Assembly (NCBI GenBank): GCA_900491605.1
Contig: UESW01003881.1
Span: 827,855-891,854, forward strand
DNA: 64,000 nt
Origin: Calamus simplicifolius
Lineage: Eukaryota > Streptophyta > Magnoliopsida > Arecales > Arecaceae
Direction of reading: 5' to 3'
Shown: positions 55,109-64,000 of the stretch, one piece after another
Layout of the letters: each line of letters opens with the position of its first letter
Numbering within the stretch: the stretch's first letter is position 1
The notes under the pieces: model-generated
What the model saw: only the letters and a program-made list of their open reading frames with translations
The model's database searches: none
Told to the model about the DNA's origin: nothing
Made by a program: the position numbers and the translations under genes

Positions 55109-58100
55109 TTATCGCCGATAATCTCTGACTTCCTCATCCGTTAAATCCATCTTCATATTAGAATTATCCCGTCGAGCAAGACATTCCATGTATCTTAAAC
55201 AGTATAGGCCGCAATCCAGCGATCCGGCCGATTGGCTTGGGCAATCCAAAATCTCTTCCATCGGTCAAGTCATCGCATCCTCCTTATCGCAGTAGATATG
55301 AAATATGTGGCCAAGAATTGTATGCCATTTCTTTGCATTTTCCTTGTACTTGGTGTTGCATTTTAATGAATTCAGGTGCATGAACACCTTTCTTTCCATG
55401 TCGACAGCAACCAAATGCCAGTGCGAGTTATCAGAGTTTATTATGGTGAAAAGAAACTGGAATTGTGCCTTATCTTCATCGGATACAATGTCAAATATCG
55501 AGGCCCCTGATGTTCCAGCGAGTTCATGAGCAGGTGATGAAGAAGTCAGACACAGAGCGGATACGAAAACTGATGCAAATATGCACTTATGGTATCGGTC
55601 TGGATGCTCTATCCAGTTGCGCATCAGAAACTCCTGGCCGGCATCAATTATCTGCCAATGCAATCTGTTGAGAAATTATTGAAACATAATTGCCCCAACT
55701 TTATTGATTTTGATGATTTCCAAAAGCCATGAGTACCTTAAAGAAACAATGTGTTTATTTATCAAAAACCTTGAGCTTATTCAAATTGAAAGGAATGAAC
55801 TATCAATGGTTATATTAATGAGTTTTGAATCATTAGAAAAAGAAGTTTCAAGTCTATGCTTAAAAGATTTCAAAAAGGAATTTTTACACATTATAATTCA
55901 ATCGATGAATTCTTGAAACATGTCTTGAATCCATGCTAAATGTCATATTTAATGTATTCAAGTCAAATTTATATTTTAAATTTAATTGGGACAAGTTTTA
56001 AAGTCAATCAGAACATTTTTCTGATTTTTGTATCGCTCCCGAGCCGACTCAAGGGTTTCCGAGTCGACTCCCCTTTCTGATTTTCTCGAGTCGACCCTTG
56101 GTTTTCAAGAGTCGACCCCTGAATCTTGCGAGCCGACTCCTGTCTGTGCGAGCCGACTCCGCTCAAACAACAGAACCATGTTTTTTGAGCACTTCTCGAG
56201 TCGACTCCCCATTTTCCTCGAGTCGACTCCCGACTTTCAGGAGCCGACACTTTGTTTTCGCGAGTCGACCCTTCAATGCTTAAAATGTTTCTATTTTTGG
56301 TAATCGACTTCGAGCCGACTCCCACAAGCTCGAGTCGACTCCGCGAAATCTGGGCGCGATTTTTAACGATGACACATCAGCCCCAACGGTAAGATTTTTG
56401 AATAACGGCTATTTTTCCTTGTCTCTAACGGATATATTTTTGCAGATTCTATAAATAGAGGAGTTCTTTTCAAATCAAAACAACCAGAGAAAATCAAAAA
56501 GAGAGAAAAGAATATCATTTGAAAAGAGGGAAAAACAGAGCATAAAAAAATCATTTAGCTCAAAGAGAGTGATTCAAAAGGAGTGAAATCCAAGTGAAAG
56601 TTCGTCTACTCCTTCTCATCAATCCACAAAGTCAAAAGAAAATCCAAAGCATTTCAAAGGTCAAATCGGAGGATTTTCAAAAGAGGAAAAAGCTTCATCT
56701 CAACTCCAAAGTCTTCAACGGTCAAGAATCTAGCTGAGGCGTGATTCAACACTTCAAGAGGAGTTAAAGAGAAGAAGGAAGAAAGCCCAAGCATCTACCA
56801 TCTGCAATACATCAGGCTTTTCTAACCTTTATTTTGTACTTCATTTGTATATTTGCTCAAGGGGAGCATTTATTGTTCAAACACTTTATTCTATTGTTTG
56901 CTGATTCAATCAGTGGATTGAATCAGTGGAGGTTGGTATACCTCGTTGCAAGCCGGAGTGCTTGTGTTGGGTTAGTTGTGAGCCCGAAAAACAACGTGTA
57001 GGGTTTTGTGCTGGTAAGCCCGTTTAAAACCAGCTGGGTTCGTTGTGCACCCGGTAAAACAACAAGTTTGAGTTGTGAGCTTGGAAAACAACTCGGCTGT
57101 AATCTAGAGAGATTATAGTGTGGACCCAAGTGAATCTTGGGAGTGGACGTAGGTGTTGGTTGCACCGAACCACTATAAAATTATCTTGTGTTTGCCGTGC
57201 CATATTTTCTCTCTCTATCTCTCTTTATTTGCTTGTGTATTGCTTTTAGTTAGCCTCTCACTTGCACATCTGCTAACTAATCAATTAAAGTTAAAAAGTC
57301 TTAAATTTTTAAGAACCCAATTCACCCCCCCCCCCCTTCTTGGGTTGCCATCTGGGCCAACACAATGTAAACTGATTAATATAATTCTAAAATCAACAAC
57401 TAGAAAAGGTTTCTTGATATACTTATATCATCTATTATCATTTCATTGTTAATGAGATCTTGAAGACTTTTCCTTGTTACAACGCCACCTAACATATTGG
57501 TGTAGACGATCTCGTCGGTTAGTCGTTCGCTCAAAAAAAATTTTATAATTTTGGTCATCTTCGACCATTGTGTTGGGCTTTGACGTGCCCACTGTCTTCG
57601 CTGACTTTTTAGGACGGGTTGTCTCATAACAATCTTCGATGACCTTGGATGCCTTACGCTTCCTTGGCTCTTTTTAACCCTCCTAACAAGCGAATGCACT
57701 CCAACGATTTCTATGTCCATATCATCACCCTTTGGCGCAGGGGTGCCAAGTTTATTATCGGATTTGGACTCCTCTTGGCCCTTCGTAGAATGCCCCTCCC
57801 CCTCTTCTCCTCCTCTTTATTTTCATTCCCATGCTCTGTTTTATCATCCATGAATCCCCCTCCAATCTCTTCTCCTCTACTTTTGCATTCCCTGTCTCAG
57901 TTGGACACTCGGATGAATAGTCCTCCTCAGTATTTCCATTACCAGGCTCGCAGAGGATCAACTCCAGGGAATGCCCCTCCTCTGTTTTCTCGTCTCCCTT
58001 GTCCTCCTCATTTCTTGCATTACTTTCCTTTCTGAGCAGTGAACTGGGGAGGCTCTCAACAATGGACAGCCTATGCTTGACATCATCGAGTTGATCCTTA

Positions 58101-59432
58101 ACGCACTCCAATTCAGTCCTCAACTCGGCACATCCTGCGCAGCTATCTGTTGGTTGAGGGGATGCTACTGTCTACTGAGTGAGAAGCTAGTGCTCTTCTG
58201 ACAGTGGTACAGTAGCTCCCTCCATCTGCAAAGCAAGATGATAACAAATTAATATTAAGTGAAAATATTGACACATTAAGTTGAAAAATATGGTCAGAGC
58301 AATGGAGCAATGTACTAGCTTACCAAGTCGTGAGGCTGCAAGTTGGCAACCCAAACTGATTGGATCTTCATTTGGTGGTCATACCACTTCAACAACTGGG
58401 GCAGTTTATCGGGATATGCTGGTGCTCGCATTGATGTATGCTCGAGAAACCACGCCTGAACATGATATTTTTTGGATATTAAATAATGTAATATTAACAA
58501 AGAAATTATACTAAGAACACTATTTCTGCATCTCAATATTCCTTACCACTAGTGCTACCGAGCATCCGAATAGGGTAGGCTGCCTCCTAACTTTTTTTGC
58601 ATTCTTTGAGTGGACCGGCTCCTCGGAACGCAAGCAAGAAGCTATTTCTGGGAGAGCTAGAATAATCAACTCCTTCAATGCCGAAGCCCAGTCGATGCTA
58701 TCCAGTTTACTTAAGTCATCCAAGTGCTGGATGAGATACTGTGGACATCTCTGATTAGACTTTGGAGCCAAAAACATGGCCAACATGTAGGCGATCCAAA
58801 GTCGGACGGTGTCCTCAACATCCTCCTATGCCTTAGATGATCGGAGTTGAAATATTAACTTCTCCAAACCTTCTTGACAAAGATCTAAACCCTGGCCAAA
58901 ACGTCTGAGCAACCTTCCGTTGAACAATTAGCTGGATGTGTCGATCTTCTTCCCATGAGCTGGAAGACCCAGAATGAGTGCGACTTCGTTGGCACTGAAT
59001 AAAACTAACTTTTCGTAGAAAATGAACTCGTCACCTCCATTGTGACATCTTATGATGTCTGCTAGCAGTCGCCCGTCGACTGTGAACGTCTGCATGTCGA
59101 CGAAGGCACCAAATGGGATCCTTCGAATAAGTTTTGTATGACTTATAGTGAACCCTATCTTCCAAACCTTCTGAACTTATACGGCCGGCCTGCAACTATT
59201 CTTAAACAACTGGGAAGCCTTCACTGGGGGGACTGGAACAATTTTCATGTCAACTAAAACAGGGGGTAAGACATAAGACATACTTGTCAGCTGGGTGCCA
59301 TTATGTATGTAAGTAGGATGTCATAAAATTTTAAGAGAGGATGTCATAGTATTTTAACATAGGGATAAACATACCTGAAGGAGCCGCATCCTCATTCGAA
59401 TGAAGAACGATGTCCTTGCTTTGTTCTGCCAT
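55109..59432 (-). pseudogene. ULP1-like (C48) cysteine protease gene of the Mutator-like element
   Basis: Minus-strand, multi-exon. First exon 59432-59376 (MAEQSKDIVLH, donor GTATGT). The next (to about 58520) contains IRRIPFGAFVDMQTF, LVLFSANEVALILGLP and SIDWASALKELI, resembling the N-terminal domain (DUF1985-like) of plant ULP-like transposon genes. Then come VWVANLQPHDLV (58330), an acidic exon (58123-57755) and the exon at 57720-57400. After the solo LTR, the protease domain runs 55663-55109, with SHWHLVAVDM (His) and SLDCGLYCLRYMEC (Cys). The Asp expected in LDSL reads Asn (LNSL). In-frame stops (three in the second exon, one TGA at 55262-55264) indicate loss of function. Such proteases cleave SUMO-type tails. 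Confidence 0.8.
55666..57362 (-). mobile_element. Solo LTR of a Copia (SIRE/Maximus-like) family, orientation uncertain
   Basis: It starts TGTTGAGAAATT and ends GGGCCAACA, with flanking CAATC (55661-55665) and CAATG (57363-57367), a 4-of-5 target-site duplication. The 1,697-bp body has many GAGTCGACTC and GAGCCGACTC words at 56040-56345, a TATAAATA box at about 56450, and a run of C near 57326. No internal region is present. It interrupts the ULP1-like gene just before the exon starting LHWQIIDAG. By the TATA box the LTR reads on plus; the family name is a resemblance only. Confidence 0.75.
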
Positions 59433-59859
59433 TTTCTCCTTCTGGTTCTTCCTTGTTCGCGGTCTTCGTCCACAAACAAAAGCACTCATCTCCATGAATG
59501 AAGTAGATGGAAGAAAGAACTATGGAAGAAATTTAGGACACCAGTGGCTTCTCAAGCAAGAAACGAAGGATGGCTTCTCGAGCAACAAACGAAAGACCTC
59601 TAGGGTTTAAAATTTTTTTTATGCCGACCTCAGAGAAATACGAAAGGACACTAGGATCGCCACATCACATCACACTGATACACAAACCCGTAGGAACTTG
59701 CCATGTTTTACAACTTTTCTCGAAAAGATGGCATAGCTGAGTTACTAGGGTATCATCGAATTACAACTAGGGTGACGTCAAAATTCCTGCCTTCTTCAAA
59801 TATATCGTAGTGGTGTCATAAGTTTATAACAAGGGTGTCGTAAAGTTTTAACTGGGGTG

Positions 59860-61060
59860 TCGAGAATGGGTGTCGCGGGGATTCTCTCCGTAGTCAGTTA
59901 TAAGCACGGGTGTCGTAAGCACGGGTGTTGTAGCATTGGTGCTAGGGTGTTGTGAGGTTTCAACTGGGGTGTCGCGAAGGATTTTTGGCCGAATTCCTCC
60001 TGGGGGTGTCACGGGGATTCTCTCCGTGGTCAGTTATAAGCACGGGTGTCGTAGCATTGGTGCTAGGGTGTCGTGAGGTTTCAACTGGGGTGTCGCAAAG
60101 GATTTTTTGGCCGAATTCCTCCTGGGGTGTCGCGCGGATTCTCTCCATAGTCAGTTATAAGCACGGGTGTCATAGCATTGGTGCTAGGGTATCGTGAGGT
60201 TTCAACTGGGGTGTCGCGGTGATTCTCTCCATGGTCAGTTATAAGCATGGGTGTCGTAGCATTGGTGCTAGGGTATCATGAGGTTTTAACTGGAGTGTCG
60301 CGAAGGATTTTCGGCTGAAATCCTCCTGGGGTCTTGGAGATTCTCTCTGTGGTCAGTTATAAGCATGGGTATCGTAGAATTGGTGCTAGGATGTCGTGAG
60401 GTTTCAACTGGGGTGTTACAAAGGATTTTCGGCCGAATTCCTTCTTGGGGTGTCGTGAGGATTCTCTCGTGGTCAATTATAAGCACGAGGTCATAGCATT
60501 GGTGCTAGGGTGTCGTGAGGTTTCAACTGGGGTGTCGCGAAGGATTTTCGGCCGAAATCCTCCTAGGGTGTCGCGGAGATTCTCTCCGTGGTCAGTTATA
60601 AGCACGGGTATCGTAGCATTGGTGCTATTGTGTCGTGAGGTTTCAACTGGGGTGACGCGAAGAATTTTCGGCCGAATTCCTCCTGGGGTGTCGCGGGGAT
60701 TCTCCATGGTCAATTATAAGCACGGGTGTCGTAGCATTGGTGCTAGGGTGTCGTGAGGTTTCAACTGGGGTATCGCGAAGGATTTTTGACCGAATTCCTC
60801 TTGGGGTGTCGCGGAGATTCTCTCCGTGGTCAGTTATAAGCACGTGTGTCGTAGCATTGGTGCTAGGGTGTCGTGAGATTCAACTGGGGTGTCGCGAAGG
60901 ATTTTCGGCCGAATTCATCCTTGGGTTGCCGCGGGGATTTTTCTCCATGGTCAGTTATAAGCACGGGTGTCGTAGCATTGATGCTAGGGTGTCGTGAGGT
61001 TTCAATTGGGGTGTCACGAAGGATTTTCAGCCGAATTCCTCCTGGGGTGTCATGAGGTTT
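59860..61060. repeat. Right array of the Mutator-like element, ~10 units of ~120 bp
   Basis: Units carry GGTGTCGCGAAGGATTTT, CGGCCGAATTCCTCCTGG, CTCCGTGGTCAGTTATAAGC and GGTGTCGTAGCATTGGTGC. Anchors at about 59892, 60031, 60150, 60235, 60352, 60474, 60591, 60711, 60832 and 60953. The unit is the reverse complement of the left-array unit. Confidence 0.93.
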
Positions 61061-61199
61061 CCTCTTAGGACATCATAAAGCTTACTACGGTAACCGAGTA
61101 TTTGGCTTCCTGACACTCTCTTCAATAATGGTTTCTTCTGTTCCCCCCTCGAAACTCAGCGAGGGGGGCGCAACCTTCCACTACAAGAAAATACTGAAA

Positions 61200-62200
61200 T
61201 AGCGATGCAAGTTTAGCGACGCAATTATGCGTCGCTAAATCGCGACACTTTGCGACGCCTCTGTGACAACAAAATATTGCGACGCATTAGCGACGCATTA
61301 GCGACTCAATTAACCAGAAATCAAAAAAAATTAATTTTTAATATTATGATGCAAATAATGCATCGTAATATTTTTAAATTAATTTTTTATAAAATTTAAA
61401 TTAGAAAAAATATTACGATGCAACACAGTGCGTCGCAATGTTTTTAAAAGAATTAAATATATTAAATAGCGACGCATTAGTGATGCAATAAAATAGAAAA
61501 TTAAAGAAATTATTTTTAATTTAGCGATGCAACAATTGCGTCACAAATAATTTAAATGAAATTAAATTTTATAAAATTTAAATATCGGAAAAAATATTGT
61601 GACGCAACACAGTGCATCGCAATATTTTTAAAGAATTAAATATATTAAATAGCGATGCATTAGCGACATAATAAATCAGAAAATTAGAAAAATTATTTTT
61701 AATTTAGCGACGCACCAATTGCATCGCAAATAATTTAAATGAAATTAAATTTTTTAAAGTATAATATTTAAAAAAATATTGCGATGCATTTAGTGCGTCG
61801 CAATGTTTTGAAAAAAATTAAATATTTTAAATAGCGACGCATTAGCGATGCAATAAATCAGAAAATAAATTAAAATTATTTTTTAATTTAGTGATGCAAT
61901 AATGCATCACATTATTTTAATAAAATTAATTTTATAAAGTATAAATATGAGAAAAAATTTGCGACGTAACACGTGCGTTGCAATATTTTTTAAAAATTAA
62001 TTATGTTAAATAGCGATGCATTAGCGACGTAATAAACCAAAAAATTAATTAAGAAAATTATGTTTTAATATAGCGACGCACTTATTGCGTCGTAATTATT
62101 ATAATTAAATTAATTTTTTATATAATAATTATCATATTAAAAAATTACCATGCAACCCTTTGCGTCGTAATATATTAAAAAAATTAATTATATTAAATAG
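61200..62200. repeat. CACTA subterminal repeats, ~183-bp period
   Basis: Words GCGACGCA and TGCGTCGC occur dozens of times, often as inverted pairs separated by A/T-rich DNA. The composite unit (GTGCGTCGCAATGTTTTT ... TTAGCGACGCA) recurs at about 61430, 61613, 61796, 61975 and 62161, a period near 183 bp. In En/Spm such subterminal words bind the TNPA-type protein; that role is inferred here. Confidence 0.88.
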
Positions 62201-63020
62201 CGATCGGTCCAAAATCGATCGTGACCGATCGAAATAAGGGCTTGGATCGATCACAACCCTCGGATCGTCGCCGATCGGACCGATCGCCATGGTTCGAGAT
62301 CGGTCGTGGTCGATCGGGATCATGCTTGGATCGATTGGAACCGTCGGATCGCCAGCGATGTCGGACCGATCGCATCGGTCTGGAATTGGTCATGGCCGAT
62401 CGGGATGAGGGCTTGGATCGATCGCAACCGTTGGATCATCGCCGATCGGACCGATCGCCACGGTCCGAGATCGGTCGTGGCCGATCGGGATCACGGCTTG
62501 GATCGATTGCAACCGTCGGATCGCCGCGATCTTGGACCGATCGCAACGGTCCAGGATCGGTCGTGGCCGATCGGGATCAGGGCTTGGATCAATCGCAACC
62601 GTCGGATCATCGCCGATCGGACCGATCGCCATGGTCCGAGATCGGTCGTGGCTGATCGGGATCACGGCTTGGATTGATCGCAAACCGTCGGATCATCGCC
62701 GATCTTGGACCGATCGCAATGGTCCGGGATCGATCGTGGCCGATCGGATCAGGGCTTGGATCGATCGCAACCGTCGGATCATCAACGATCTCGGACCGAT
62801 CGCATCGGTCTGGAATCGATCATGGCCGATCGGGATGAGGGCTTGGATCGATCGCAACCGTCGGATCATCGCCGATCGGACCGATCGCCAAGGTCCGAGA
62901 TCGGTCGTGGCCGATCGGGATCACGGCTTGGATCGATCACAACCGTCGGATCGTCGCCGATCTTGGACCGATCGCAATGGTCCGGGATCGGTCGTGGCCG
63001 ATCGGGATCAGGGCTTGGAT
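62200..63020. repeat. ~86-bp tandem array rich in GATCG palindromes, ten units
   Basis: Units include GACCGATCGCC, GATCGGTCGTGGCCGATCGG and GGCTTGGATCGATCGCAACC. The GGCTTGGATC anchor spaces at 79-91 bp, mostly 86-87, from 62249 to 63013. Open frames on both strands arise from the repeat and are not genes. Confidence 0.93.
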
Positions 63021-63103
63021 GTCAATAGCTTATTAATTTATAGGTCAACGGTCCATGGTCCACAATCGATAATATTTTCATTAAATGTCTATCGCAATGG
63101 CCA

Positions 63104-63778
63104 TTGAAGACCGTAACAACCTCTACTGGCTATTTTGTAAATGGGTACAAATTTCAGATTGAACGATTAGCAGCTTCAAGAGGCACGCAGAACTGGGGCG
63201 TGTGTGTGAAAGGAGAAAGTGTTGGAGCAAATATGCAGGATTATTATGGAAAGTTAGTAGAGGTGGTTGAAGTTGAATATCCCGGTTGGCCTATGAAACG
63301 AACCGTATTGTTTCGTTGTGATTGGTTCGATCCGATAGTTCCTGTGGGCAAAAGGGTTCATAACGACTACAATTTGGTTGAAGTGAACCATCGACGAAGA
63401 TTGCAGAAATATGACCCATTCATCCTTGCATCCCAAGCTCAGCAAGTCTTTTACTGCGGATATCCAAGTTTGCGCAACGACAAGCGAGATTGGTGGGCCG
63501 TTTCTAAAATCGTCCCACGTTCAACAATCGTATTAGAGGAGAGTTCATCAAGTCAATCAGCCGAGTGCCCTGCATTTCAAGAGGATGAGATGGAAATGCA
63601 TGCAATTGAGGACGACACAAGGGCTCCTGAAACATCACTTAGAGATCCAAATGGTGATGTCCAAGAAATTGCGGATGCAAATGTTCAGTTTCCTTCCGAT
63701 GATAATGAAACTGATTCGCAATCCGATACGGCATCGGATGTTGAACCAACATTTCACGAAACAAATGACACTGATTAA
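63104..63778 (+). CDS. CACTA DUF4216-type region (C-terminal part of TNPD)
   Basis: A 224-codon open frame reads TGYFVNGYKFQIERL, QNWGVCVKGES, DYYGKLVEVVEVEYPG, LFRCDWFDP, and YDPFILASQAQQVFYCGYP. This is the order of conserved blocks in the DUF4216 domain at the C-terminus of plant CACTA TNPD proteins. An acidic Asp/Glu/Ser-rich tail of about 75 residues ends it. The listed start is a TTG at the edge of the frame; in an intact gene this would be an internal exon, and the true upstream sequence is deleted or lies in the array. No stop inside. It may be transcribed but is unlikely to act as a transposase by itself. Confidence 0.8.
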   Translation: MKTVTTSTGYFVNGYKFQIERLAASRGTQNWGVCVKGESVGANMQDYYGKLVEVVEVEYPGWPMKRTVLFRCDWFDPIVPVGKRVHNDYNLVEVNHRRRLQKYDPFILASQAQQVFYCGYPSLRNDKRDWWAVSKIVPRSTIVLEESSSSQSAECPAFQEDEMEMHAIEDDTRAPETSLRDPNGDVQEIADANVQFPSDDNETDSQSDTASDVEPTFHETNDTD

Positions 63779-63879
63779 ACATAGAGGTTTTTAAAATTAA
63801 CTTTTTTTATAAGTGTTAAATTCTTACATAGTCAATCATTAATCATAATTTAATTATGTGAATCTTTAGTATTTTCAGT

Positions 63880-64000
63880 ATGACGGGCAGAGGTAGATCT
63901 ACCGACGACAGATGGAGTGAGCAGAGACGTAGCCTTGCTACATCAGATCACATGAGCATCAGAGATGGAGAGTTTGGATCTCCAGCAGAGGCGCAGCCTT
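63880..64000 (+). CDS. Start of the second CACTA gene, cut by the window edge
   Basis: After an intron-like TTTTCAG, an open frame begins MTGRGRSTDDRWSEQRRS and continues to the window end. Its place, directly after DUF4216, is that of the second CACTA gene (TNPA-like or Transposase_24 type), whose C-terminal exons are seen in the deleted element at 45401-45996. Too short to assign by itself. Confidence 0.5.
   Translation, partial: MTGRGRSTDDRWSEQRRSLATSDHMSIRDGEFGSPAEAQP

Larger units (their letters stand above)
49404..61178 (+). mobile_element. Mutator-like composite element with FAR1-type transposase and ULP1-like gene
   Basis: The left terminus is near 49404 (GTAGCGAAAAGTCTTTGTACATCG). 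A left array in one orientation (about 50040-50640) and a right array in the opposite orientation (about 59860-61060) are reverse complements of the same 120-bp unit, so they act as long terminal or subterminal inverted repeats. Between them are a FAR1/MULE transposase relic on plus (51261-53726), a 309-bp higher-order array, and a multi-exon ULP1-like protease gene on minus (59432-55109), into which a solo LTR has inserted. MULEs carrying ULP-like genes (Kaonashi) and FAR1-type elements are established in plants. The right terminus is not seen; a CACTA element starts at 61179. The element is decayed. Confidence 0.78.
61179..64000 (+). mobile_element. CACTA (En/Spm) element, 5' end, runs off the window
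   Basis: It begins with the canonical terminal repeat CACTACAAGAAAA at 61179. Subterminal repeats follow (TAGCGACGCA words, 61200-62200), then an 86-bp array (62200-63020), a DUF4216-type coding region (63104-63778), and the start of a second gene (63880 on). The TNPD core expected before DUF4216 is missing in the first 1.9 kb, so the element is deleted. The left flanking 3 bases are TTC, but the partner duplication is outside the window. It appears to have landed in the right end of the Mutator-like element. Confidence 0.85.

Noticed and set aside
59952..61055. Repeated open frames reading WSVISTG and LGCREVSTGVS
   Set aside because: These are frames through the 120-bp right array of the Mutator-like element and have no homology to proteins.
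62221..63107. Open frames of up to 191 codons rich in Asp, Arg and Ser
   Set aside because: They run through the 86-bp GATCG array on both strands and are repeat artefacts.

Overview
The window looks like nuclear DNA of a flowering plant. It has spliced plant-type genes, and several kilobase-scale plant transposons are nested in each other. The papain-like proteases and the Tat-type Gypsy and CACTA elements suggest a monocot, possibly a palm; that placement is a guess. Little of the window is ordinary gene sequence.

Host genes. Three paralogous SAG39/SAG12-like papain-family cysteine protease genes lie on the minus strand, each with one intron at the same site next to the catalytic cysteine. 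Copies 1 (15929-17166) and 2 (36304-37441) are intact, with 339 and 340 codons. Copy 3 (47799-49030) is a near-identical segmental duplicate of copy 1 carrying two offsetting 1-bp indels and a premature stop. Gene-less pieces of the same duplicated flanks lie at 9010-9353 and about 18415-18740. Two further host-derived relics are a PIP1-type aquaporin exon fragment (9514-9715) and a choline-transporter-like (CTL1) pseudogene cut in two by a 12.5-kb retrotransposon.

Layout. 1-9 kb: a minus-strand Copia relic split by a 6.2-kb Gypsy element that has about 2-kb LTRs and only gag. 9-15.5 kb: AT-rich DNA, the aquaporin fragment and a second Copia relic. 15.5-19 kb: protease gene 1, then a tandem duplication carrying LINE fragments. 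20.5-33.8 kb: the CTL1 pseudogene interrupted by a decayed autonomous Tat-like Gypsy element (gag, protease, RT, RNase H, integrase and an antisense extra gene). 34.2-35.8 kb: a 1.6-kb TRIM-like element with a multiplied primer-binding motif. 36.3-37.5 kb: protease gene 2. 38.2-42 kb: a third, deleted Tat-like element. 42.6-43.9 kb: a LINE with an inverted 5' part. 44.4-46.5 kb: a Mutator-end fragment and a deleted CACTA element. 47.4-49.4 kb: protease copy 3. 49.4-61.2 kb: a large Mutator-like composite with a FAR1-type transposase on plus, a ULP1-like protease gene on minus, and inverted or higher-order tandem arrays saturated with the motif GGTGTCG/CGACACC. 61.2-64 kb: the 5' end of another CACTA element, which runs off the window.

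Together the window records layered transposition. Insertions can be ordered by nesting and by exact target-site duplications: GATTC, GATCT and TCCAA for three LTR elements. The most unusual parts are the Mutator-like composite with its 309-bp higher-order repeat, the TRIM-like element with a repeated primer-binding motif, and the shared 58-59-bp GC-rich arrays in the LTRs of two otherwise distinct Gypsy families.
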